From: Candidatus Acidiferrales bacterium
GTDB lineage: Bacteria > Acidobacteriota > Terriglobia > Acidoferrales > UBA7541
Direction: 5' to 3'
DNA: 21,710 nucleotides
NCBI GenBank assembly: GCA_030043155.1
Contig: JASHYE010000237.1
Location: 1-21,710 of the forward strand
Shown here: one piece after another, positions 15,416 to 21,710 of the stretch
How positions within the stretch are numbered: the stretch's first letter is position 1
Layout: every line of letters starts with the position of its first letter
Notes under the pieces: model-generated
What the model saw: the letters and a program-made list of their open reading frames with translations, nothing else
Databases searched by the model: none
Told to the model about the DNA's origin: nothing
Translations under genes and position numbers: made by a program

Positions 15416-18237
15416 CTGGGCCTGTCCTCTGCGCTCGAACTCTGAACGCTTCTCGCGGTGAGTTCGACCCAAGTAGCATCCTTGGCGAGTGGCACGACGT
15501 AAGCGTCGCGCACAACTTGAAACGGTTTTGACGGCTGATAGGTCCCAACACCAACGATCTTTGCCGGTTGCTGGATCCGCAAGAAGGCCGTCGGCGTAAA
15601 ATCTGTCGCTGGAGCGAGCGCAATTCGCACCACTCCTGTCTTTGCATTCAGCTCGACGCTCTCGAATTCGCCGGCATCGAGCGTCAACCAAAGACCCACT
15701 GGAGCGATGTACACGCGCATGCGAAAGGAATCGAGCGGGGTCACACTGATTTTTTCCCCTTCCGCACGAATATTCCCGCCAAAAGCCAGCCAGCCGAACT
15801 CAGGATGATGAACAACATAAGTAGCCGTATTGAAGGCATGCCCGAAAAAATTTGGACCGTAATCGCCCGAATACGGATCGAACTTCAGCATGTCAGGAAA
15901 CGCGTGAAACGCAACTGACGCGAACCCATCCTGATCAATGTCGGTCAGAGCGCCCATGGTTCCGCCGTACCCGACGCGCAGGAGGTAAAAATCATCCGGA
16001 TGCTCGCGGTATTCGGCGAGCAGTGGGATGGCGTTAATTCCGGAACCATAGTGATGAAGTTGGCGCTCGAGTCTCTGAATTTTGCCCGCATAAATAAAAT
16101 CCCAATATCGACGGGCGCTTCCGTTGTATCCCCAGTTTGGTATCGTCGGGTCGTAGCCGAGAATTGCATCCAGCGTCACGTTAGCCTTTTCTTCATAGCC
16201 GAAATATTTCATCCACGCATAGACTTCTTCCTGTCCTGTTGAGTCCCACGGCATCTCGCTGCCGAAGGGATATGCTTCTTGCTTCCACCTGTCCGCACGC
16301 TCGCGCATCACTTGTTCGAGATAGGCCGCCTGTCCCGTTATGCCTTCGCGCTGTAGGTCTTGCAAGATCTTCACGAAGATGTCGCCTTCCATTTGGCCGA
16401 AGCGTGCCAGTCCGGGAGCAAACTCAGTCATCGCGATGGATGTCCGGTAGGCATGCATCAAATACCATTGCCAGGAATGATCGGTGACGAGGCCTTGATG
16501 ATAGCGCGCCAGCCGGTACAGCGCCCAATAGGCAGCAGCCACGTGAGGATAGTTGTAAGAGCGGTCGATCGCTTCGGATTGCTGCTTATTCCAGCTTGTC
16601 CAACTGCCCCAATCAACGTCAGGCCGGTAATAACTTCCAAGCACGTCACCCGGCTGGTAGTAGAAAAGGCTCTTCCTCACCCCATAGCGGTATTCGTCTG
16701 TCTTGTATTGAATACCGCCCCACAAAACCTTATCGACAAACTGCTGATATTTGTCGACCTCTTCTTTGTCTGGCTGGCCAAACTCTTTCATGGCCGCCGC
16801 AAGCCACGAACCTGCACCGCCTTCGTCACTGAGACCCGCAATCCAAACACGGGGATCCTGCGTCACTATGGCATTTGCTTGCCGGTCGTAGGTCATCACC
16901 GATGGACTGCGATGGAAAGGATCGCTCGGATCAACAAACCATTGCTTGGTCGTCAAGAAATGGCCCAAATCTGTGACCACCTGCGACTCTGGCATGATCA
17001 CGAAGTAGTTGACGGTTTGTTTCAAGCCATTTTGATATGTGATCGTCAACCGTGACCGGCCCCATGTGTGCCCGCGCAGCGTGTAAGCTTTCCACCCACC
17101 GGCTGTAGCAGAATTTTTTTCTATCGCAATTGCTCCTGCTGGATCGACCGTCATCGAGCGAATCGGCTTCGCATATTTCAGGAATAGTCGCGCGTCAATA
17201 TCCAGTGGCAGAACGTATCCGGGCACTCCGACGGCAACAGGCCGGTCATTTGCCGCAAGCGTCTTCTCGATGTCAGGGATAGAATCCGAGAGCACGAATT
17301 TGACTCCGTACGTCTTGGACTCGCCCGGGGCAAGCCTAAGCAGGCTCGGAGGATTCCACGGCTGTGCATTTTTCCATTCGTTTTCGGCGTACGCTGTGCT
17401 GTGAACCATCCAATCGTAAAATCCCTCGAAGGTCACTCCCCGCGGCGTTGGATCATTGAAAATCTGCACCGTGCCATCAGGTTTGCGGTCATCCAGAATC
17501 GGTTTATAAGCTTCGAAGGGTGTCTTGCCATCGGGCACCACCAAAAGCGCCGGCCCGTGACCGTTCAGCCGAGTCACCTGCAAATAGCCAGCGTCTTCGC
17601 CGATATAGGGATCGTAGAAAGAGCACTTCGCGTGTGCTTCTTCCAGACTGCGGTCTGTCAGCACGTTATTGAAAATCATCGGAATCCCGAGCGCGCCAAT
17701 CTCGACGGGATGATTTGTCTCGTTTTTCAAAGTGAACCGCAGCGCAAGCTTTCCGTTTTCGAGTGCCCAGGTACGCGTGAGCTTCAGCGGAAAATCCGCC
17801 GGGAGCGTGGCTGCAAGGTCCGCTGCTGCTAGAACGTTCCCAGATGCCGCGAGCGCCTTTATGGGCTCACGCGAAAACGCGGTGGAATAGCTCTTCCATG
17901 CGCCTGACGTCCCCGCGCGCAAACGAAAGTCGATATCGCCAAGGTGGTAGTAGCCATTCTGCGACCGCTGCACGAGCAAATCGCCTGGCGTGAAGTCAAA
18001 GCCGCCGGCGCCTTTCGGCTTGAGCGCAGCGACCGTTTGCGACGAGCGCACTAGACTGAAGTCGAAGTCAGGCGTGCTGAAATTCTCGATTCCCTCGGTA
18101 AGCATTGGCCCGGGCGTGATGGCTTGCTGAGAACCTCGGCTCTGCGCTTTTACAGCGTGGTGGAGCGCCAAGCCGAAGATCACCGCAAGCACTCCTGTGA
18201 AAAGCACTCGCCAAAATTGGTTCGCCGGTGTCGTCAA
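15412..18237 (-). CDS. DUF5695-like probable glycoside hydrolase, exported
   Basis: A 941-residue protein with a single hydrophobic N-terminal segment (about 10-31, ending A-V-K-A-Q) acting as signal peptide or anchor. The layout is a beta-rich N-terminal part (about 45-450), a helical (alpha/alpha)-barrel-like centre (about 450-760) and a beta-rich end, as in large inverting glycosidases and lyases. Conserved-looking acidic/aromatic stretches are S-E-A-I-D-R-S-Y-N-Y-P-H (near 555), E-M-P-W-D-S-T-G-Q-E-E (near 662) and P-N-W-G-Y-N-G-S-A-R-R-Y-W-D. From memory these resemble the DUF5695 family; no catalytic residues can be assigned with confidence. The start is TTG at 18235-18237 with GAGG eight bases upstream; no ATG is available in frame. 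It heads an operon with GH31 (4-bp overlap) and the FG-GAP protein, and faces a LacI-type site in the divergent region. Confidence 0.75.
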   Translation of the reverse strand: MTTPANQFWRVLFTGVLAVIFGLALHHAVKAQSRGSQQAITPGPMLTEGIENFSTPDFDFSLVRSSQTVAALKPKGAGGFDFTPGDLLVQRSQNGYYHLGDIDFRLRAGTSGAWKSYSTAFSREPIKALAASGNVLAAADLAATLPADFPLKLTRTWALENGKLALRFTLKNETNHPVEIGALGIPMIFNNVLTDRSLEEAHAKCSFYDPYIGEDAGYLQVTRLNGHGPALLVVPDGKTPFEAYKPILDDRKPDGTVQIFNDPTPRGVTFEGFYDWMVHSTAYAENEWKNAQPWNPPSLLRLAPGESKTYGVKFVLSDSIPDIEKTLAANDRPVAVGVPGYVLPLDIDARLFLKYAKPIRSMTVDPAGAIAIEKNSATAGGWKAYTLRGHTWGRSRLTITYQNGLKQTVNYFVIMPESQVVTDLGHFLTTKQWFVDPSDPFHRSPSVMTYDRQANAIVTQDPRVWIAGLSDEGGAGSWLAAAMKEFGQPDKEEVDKYQQFVDKVLWGGIQYKTDEYRYGVRKSLFYYQPGDVLGSYYRPDVDWGSWTSWNKQQSEAIDRSYNYPHVAAAYWALYRLARYHQGLVTDHSWQWYLMHAYRTSIAMTEFAPGLARFGQMEGDIFVKILQDLQREGITGQAAYLEQVMRERADRWKQEAYPFGSEMPWDSTGQEEVYAWMKYFGYEEKANVTLDAILGYDPTIPNWGYNGSARRYWDFIYAGKIQRLERQLHHYGSGINAIPLLAEYREHPDDFYLLRVGYGGTMGALTDIDQDGFASVAFHAFPDMLKFDPYSGDYGPNFFGHAFNTATYVVHHPEFGWLAFGGNIRAEGEKISVTPLDSFRMRVYIAPVGLWLTLDAGEFESVELNAKTGVVRIALAPATDFTPTAFLRIQQPAKIVGVGTYQPSKPFQVVRDAYVVPLAKDATWVELTARSVQSSSAEDRPR

Positions 18238-18286
18238 CTGAGGAACCTCATTGTTTGCGAAAAACTCCGCTATCTTATTAATTCGG

Positions 18287-18298
18287 GAAAACGTTTAC
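18287..18298. promoter_or_regulatory. LacI-type operator in the second divergent control region
   Basis: GAAAACGTTTAC is a near-perfect 12-bp palindrome. One half equals the half-site of 3544-3555 and the other that of 9867-9880. It lies 50 bases upstream of the DUF5695-like gene and 89 upstream of the gene at 18387, so one bound repressor could control both directions. Confidence 0.65.
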
Positions 18299-18303
18299 AC
18301 GTA

Positions 18304-18332
18304 CGCGGGGGATTGTGATACAACTCCCCGCG
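18304..18332 (+). promoter_or_regulatory. Stable stem-loop in the leader of the Tat-exported glycosidase-like gene
   Basis: CGCGGGGG (18304-18311) pairs with TCCCCGCG (18325-18332), with one G-U pair. One A/C mismatch follows, then TTGT (18313-18316) pairs with ACAA (18320-18323), leaving a GAT loop. It lies between the operator and the start codon at 18387. No T-tract follows, so it is not a terminator; a leader structure or protein-binding element is possible. Confidence 0.5.
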
Positions 18333-18386
18333 AGAAGCAAAAAAATCTAAACCGCGCCTTAGGCGTATCCCGGCTGGAGATCATCT

Positions 18387-20756
18387 ATGGATCGTCGAGA
18401 TTTTCTAAAGAACTTGGCTGTCACAACGGCTGCGGCGCGCTACTTTCCCAAAACCGCAACCGCCGCCGAGCACCGTGAAGAGACTTCCAGCGGGCCGCGA
18501 AAGACGATTGCAGCCACCCCGGGCTTGCCCGATACCGAAGGCCACACGCAGATTTGCGAATTCAAGATCGATTCCATTACGTGGAGAGTCTTTGAAGACC
18601 TTCGCACTCGCGACGGTGTTATCACTTTTATCCCTGCGACGGGAAACAGCTGCATTCTGCCGAAGAGTGCCGAAGCGGTATTCGCTGAAACCGCTGTTCC
18701 TTATTTGGGCCTCAGTCTAAAGGATATTGGTATGTCCGGCCGCGACTTGCTGGCAGACAAACTCTTGCAGAATGGCGATCCCGAACCCGAGCAAGTGAAA
18801 TCGGCTGCGCCACCCATGGCTTCCGGCATGGGCCGCCGTCCCATTTATTTTCGCTTGCCCTGGAATACGTTTGTCGGCACGAAAGAATGCTTCGACACCA
18901 TGCCCGTGTATCCCAGCGGGAGCACTCGCACCTATCATCCCGGCCAATACTTCCCCGAATTGAACTCTCCGGCTGCATCCGAGAAGCGTTTCGAAGGCCT
19001 CGTCGGAGGCTGGATTCCTGCAATCCGCAAGGTCATGCCGATATCCGATTCCAGTTATGACGAAGTGATTGTTTTCGGCGACGTGGAGGCTCACGATAAA
19101 TTCATCGTCCAAACCTGGCACCGAACGGCCCGAATCGAAAATGGGAAAATGACCAAAGTTGTCTACGGCCATAGTTATCCAGCATTTCCTCCCGCGCGCT
19201 TGGATCCGCAGCCAGAAGATTTCTACCGCATGCTTTTGCTTTTTGCGAACTACTGGGACAAACAGTTGCACGATGTTGCCGCTGCGTCTATTCCACAAAA
19301 CGATTGGATCAACATGTCCCGCTACGCTTTCGCGAAAGAGCTGATGGTTCGCCCGGGCGGCGTTTACCCCAAGTACGGAGCCGTTGATCGCGATTATTAC
19401 GGCTCAGAATACGATGGCTTTCAGGACATTTTTACGATGTCAGTCGGCGCCAATCTCGAATGGGGCCGATTCGAGATGGCCCGCGCTGTGATCGACAATT
19501 ACCTAAGCGATTTTACTAATGCCAAGGGCATGATCAATATGCGTGGCCCGGAAACAGCTCAGTTCGGCATGGAATTGATGCTGTTTGCAAAGTATTTCAA
19601 CTACACGCGCGACAGCGCATTGCTCCTGAAGCACCAGGAAAAGATCGCTGCGACCGCCAAAATGCTCTGCGAAATGCACGATGCAAGCCTGCAATTGCCC
19701 AAAGATGATCCAGGCTACGGGTTGATTCATGGCTGGAGTGAATCGGATTCTTGCCTCGCTCCCAAGCCTGAAACCTGGTGGCTTCCTTATTTCGCGAATA
19801 GCGCCTTCGCAGCTCGGGGCCTGAAGGATCTCGCGAATATGTGGCGAAAGATCAAGCACGGAGCGGATGCCGGAGGAATGGCAGCCGACTGGCTGCGCCG
19901 CAGCAAGACTTTGCAAGATGCCGTGGTCGCGAGCATGAGAAACAATATTCGCAGCGATATGCAGCCTCCTTATATCGGCACTTATCCCGGAACGAAGCTC
20001 ACCGTTTGGGAATCAATGGAAAAGGAGCGGCCCAGCCCGCAGCAGTGGGCGCACAGACCGTATGCCGAACTCTTGCACGCCGATATGCTGCCGCCGGACT
20101 TGGCCAATACTGTGATCGATTGCATGCGCGCCTATGGTGGCACCACGCTCGGCATCGTCGCAAACATGGAGCGGCCTCATCCTACCGGCCGTGACATTCT
20201 AGGTTTCATTTCTTATGGCTATGCGCTCGCGCTTCTGCGCCTCGATCGAATTGAAGAATACCTGCTGTTCCTTTACTCCCACCGTTTCCATGACCACACG
20301 CGCGGAAGCTGGACGGCTGGAGAAGTTGCGGGAATCGAAGGCGGTACTGCGACTTTCTGCATCCCCGCGCAACAAACGATTCCGTTGCTTGTCCGATGGA
20401 TGCTGGTTCTCGAAGATTCTGACGAAGACCGGCTCTATCTCGGCAAGGGCATACCGCGAGACTGGCTCGCGTCCGGCAACGATATCAGAATTGACCAGGC
20501 GCCCACGCGCTGGGGCCGCGTGAACTTCCAAATGAAGTCCGACATGCCTGCAAGGAAGGTCACGGCGAATGTCGCGCTCGCCCGTCCGGGCGCGCCGAAG
20601 GAGCTGCACGTGAAGTTTCGTTTGCCCAAGGAAAATGCTCTGCAGGGTGTCACCGTCAACGGTCATACCGCCAGACTCGGTGGCGCACACGGCGACGTTG
20701 CCATTTTTCCGACAGGCAATCGAGAGCGATTTGAGATTATCGCGGAATTTAACTGA
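18387..20756 (+). CDS. Tat-exported probable (alpha/alpha)-barrel glycosidase of unrecognised family
   Basis: A 789-residue protein. The N-terminus is a compact Tat signal (M-D-R-R-D-F-L-K, then a short hydrophobic stretch to about residue 27). A beta-rich region follows (about 50-280), then a long helical region (about 285-680) with alternating aromatic and acidic residues, for example D-Y-Y-G-S-E-Y-D-G-F-Q-D near 335-347 and G-L-I-H-G-W-S-E-S-D near 445, and a small beta domain at the end. This resembles glycosidases with an (alpha/alpha)6 barrel, but I cannot name a family or catalytic residues. The start is ATG at 18387 with GGAG eight bases upstream. It is divergent from the DUF5695-GH31 operon across a LacI-type site and is followed after 32 bases by the selenoprotein gene, with which it probably forms an operon. 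Function as a glycosidase is inferred from fold impression and neighbours. Confidence 0.75.
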   Translation: MDRRDFLKNLAVTTAAARYFPKTATAAEHREETSSGPRKTIAATPGLPDTEGHTQICEFKIDSITWRVFEDLRTRDGVITFIPATGNSCILPKSAEAVFAETAVPYLGLSLKDIGMSGRDLLADKLLQNGDPEPEQVKSAAPPMASGMGRRPIYFRLPWNTFVGTKECFDTMPVYPSGSTRTYHPGQYFPELNSPAASEKRFEGLVGGWIPAIRKVMPISDSSYDEVIVFGDVEAHDKFIVQTWHRTARIENGKMTKVVYGHSYPAFPPARLDPQPEDFYRMLLLFANYWDKQLHDVAAASIPQNDWINMSRYAFAKELMVRPGGVYPKYGAVDRDYYGSEYDGFQDIFTMSVGANLEWGRFEMARAVIDNYLSDFTNAKGMINMRGPETAQFGMELMLFAKYFNYTRDSALLLKHQEKIAATAKMLCEMHDASLQLPKDDPGYGLIHGWSESDSCLAPKPETWWLPYFANSAFAARGLKDLANMWRKIKHGADAGGMAADWLRRSKTLQDAVVASMRNNIRSDMQPPYIGTYPGTKLTVWESMEKERPSPQQWAHRPYAELLHADMLPPDLANTVIDCMRAYGGTTLGIVANMERPHPTGRDILGFISYGYALALLRLDRIEEYLLFLYSHRFHDHTRGSWTAGEVAGIEGGTATFCIPAQQTIPLLVRWMLVLEDSDEDRLYLGKGIPRDWLASGNDIRIDQAPTRWGRVNFQMKSDMPARKVTANVALARPGAPKELHVKFRLPKENALQGVTVNGHTARLGGAHGDVAIFPTGNRERFEIIAEFN

Positions 20757-20788
20757 AGCCGTGTAGGCGGAAGAAGGGAGAAATCATC

Positions 20789-21355
20789 ATGACCTGGATA
20801 AAAACCGTCCCACTCACGGAAGTGGCGGAGTCTCTGCGCCGCGCCATTCAAGAACAGCGGCAAGCCTACCCACCTGAGTACTCGACGCCTGTTTTTCCCA
20901 CGAAGGACGGAGCGTCGGCCATCGTTGCTTCGCATTCGCTCATTCCGAACGCGCTTCTTCACGCGTTCTCAACCTTTGGCGCTCTGATGGCTCCCGATTT
21001 GCCGCTCTGCCGCCGCCAGCACGAGCTGATCGCTACGGTAGTTTCGGTCACCAATAAGTGCTGGTATTGAATCGAATCCCACGCAGAGTTTCTGCGTAGA
21101 GTCACATCGGATGCCGCATTGGTCGAAGCCGTGAGGCGCGACTATACAACTGCTCCATTGTGCGACGCGGATCGCGCGATGCTCGACTACGCGGTGCGGC
21201 TGACGAAAGACGCCACAGCTATCACGCGCGACGACCACGAGCAACTAAGAAAAGTAGGATTCGACGACACCGGCATCCTGCAGATTACCTTGATCGCTTC
21301 GTGGTTCAATTACATCAATCGAGTCGCCGACGCATTGGGCGTAGGACGGGAGTAA
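20789..21355 (+). CDS. AhpD-like/carboxymuconolactone-decarboxylase-family selenoprotein (in-frame TGA = Sec94)
   Basis: One 188-residue protein read through an in-frame TGA at 21068-21070. The upstream part (residues 1-93) and downstream part (95-188) lie in the same frame and together make a normal AhpD-domain, peroxidase-related protein. The active site is T-N-K-C-W-Y-U-I-E-S-H. AhpD has C-x-x-C-x-x-x-H; here Cys91 and His98 are in place and the TGA replaces the second cysteine. The end contains [13 protein letters not shown], typical of this family. A SECIS-like hairpin follows at 21081-21097. The start is ATG at 20789 with GGGAG eight bases upstream. AhpD-like selenoproteins with C-x-x-U are known in other bacteria. 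The role is probably a thiol/selenol peroxidase or disulfide reductase; no signal peptide, so cytoplasmic. A Cys-codon mutation or sequencing error is the alternative. An automatic annotation would split or truncate it. Confidence 0.88.
21081..21097 (+). promoter_or_regulatory. Bacterial SECIS element (selenocysteine insertion hairpin)
   Basis: ACGCAGA (21081-21087) and TCTGCGT (21091-21097) form a perfect 7-bp stem with the loop GTT. It begins 10 bases after the TGA, placing the loop G 18 bases downstream. Bacterial SECIS elements, as bound by SelB, have an upper stem in this distance range and a G, followed by U in E. coli fdhF, at the start of the loop. Both conditions are met within coding sequence that must also encode the conserved active-site helix. 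Confidence 0.85.
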
Positions 21356-21443
21356 TATCGTTTTCCCGAATCCTGTCCCTCCACCTCCATGCCGGTGAGT
21401 TTTTTCACGCATTTTCTTGAGGCGTGATCCTTCAGGACTAAAT

Positions 21444-21710
21444 TCAATTCGAGTTGTGTGCCGCAGGCGCTTGTTTGGGCGAGTCGTGTCGATAATGAAA
21501 GAGATAGCTGGATGGCGGAGCGCCCGAGACGGCACGAGTATCGTAGAGCAAGCGATACGTTAAATGACGAACATCGCTCGGGAAGCTGATGCCCGGCGGA
21601 TATGGATAAAAATGAAGCGTGTGTGTCGGCAACGGAGCTACGGTGCCGCCAAACTTTGCGTAGAAATCCATGTCCTTGTCGAAACCATCGGCGTAGAAGA
21701 AATAATCGCG
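21444..21710 (-). CDS. C-terminal part of an unrecognised protein (runs off the right edge)
   Basis: The minus-strand frame is open from the window edge to a TGA at 21444-21446, giving the last 88 residues of a protein whose start lies outside. Visible features are an aromatic-rich stretch (Y-F-F-Y-A-D-G-F-D and H-F-Y-P-Y-P-P-G), a central R-H-L-T-Y-R-L-L-Y-D-T-R, and a polar end. I do not recognise a family. It converges with the selenoprotein gene across 88 bases that contain no convincing terminator. An internal ATG at 21669-21671 could also be read as a start, but the frame continues without a break past it. Confidence 0.6.
   Translation of the reverse strand, partial: RDYFFYADGFDKDMDFYAKFGGTVAPLPTHTLHFYPYPPGISFPSDVRHLTYRLLYDTRAVSGAPPSSYLFHYRHDSPKQAPAAHNSN

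Noticed and set aside
15416..15691. 92-residue N-terminal extension of GH31
   Set aside because: It overlaps the end of the upstream gene, and the Tat signal begins exactly at the GTG that overlaps the upstream stop codon.
16360..17055. 231-residue plus-strand ORF
   Set aside because: Antisense to the DUF5695-like gene; composition looks like a codon shadow.
20789..21070. A short 93-residue protein ending at the TGA, with a separate small gene at 21119-21355, or a pseudogene
   Set aside because: Both halves are in one frame, together make a complete AhpD-like domain, and the TGA replaces a catalytic cysteine with a SECIS-like hairpin behind it.
21407..21427. CACGC...GCGTG hairpin after the selenoprotein gene as an intrinsic terminator
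   Set aside because: Only 5 bp of stem with an 11-base loop, and no T-tract follows it on either strand.

Overview
The window looks like part of a carbohydrate-utilisation island from an Acidobacteriota-type soil or peat bacterium. This is inferred from gene content: a very large Oar-like TonB-dependent receptor with an N-terminal carboxypeptidase-regulatory domain, a TPR protein next to an FG-GAP/ASPIC-UnbV protein, and four Tat-exported proteins, three of them (putative) glycosidases. No rRNA, tRNA, CRISPR array or transposase gene was seen.

Layout. Positions 1-3462 (minus strand) hold GH127 beta-L-arabinofuranosidase, a LacI-type regulator and the first 62 codons of araD (L-ribulose-5-phosphate 4-epimerase), apparently one arabinose-type operon. 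Its promoter (TTGACA-17-TATATG) has a perfect LacI-type palindrome just downstream of the predicted start of transcription. Positions 3600-5620 hold a 16-bp inverted repeat, a 71-aa two-helix membrane protein and an SSS-family sugar/sodium symporter. Positions 5801-9697 hold the TonB receptor. From 9698 to 10168 is a divergent control region with two LacI-type palindromes. The TPR protein (plus strand) then converges on an operon reading the other way: DUF5695-like protein, GH31 glycosidase (4-bp GTGA overlap), FG-GAP/ASPIC-UnbV protein. A second divergent control region (18238-18386), again with a LacI-type site, separates that operon from a Tat-exported probable glycosidase.

The most notable gene lies directly downstream at 20789-21355. 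It is an AhpD-like/carboxymuconolactone-decarboxylase-family redox protein whose second active-site cysteine codon is an in-frame TGA. The resulting motif is C-W-Y-U followed by xxxH. Ten bases after the TGA is a perfect 7-bp hairpin with a GUU loop, as expected of a bacterial SECIS. I read this as one 188-residue selenoprotein, not a pseudogene or two short genes.

How it may work together (inference): the TonB receptor imports oligosaccharides across the outer membrane; Tat-exported GH127, GH31 and two less familiar glycosidase-like proteins trim them in the periplasm or at the cell surface; the symporter takes up the sugars; AraD feeds arabinose-derived ribulose-5-phosphate into the pentose phosphate pathway. 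The local LacI regulator may control all of this through operators of the type G(A/T)AA(A/G)CGTTT(A/T)C.
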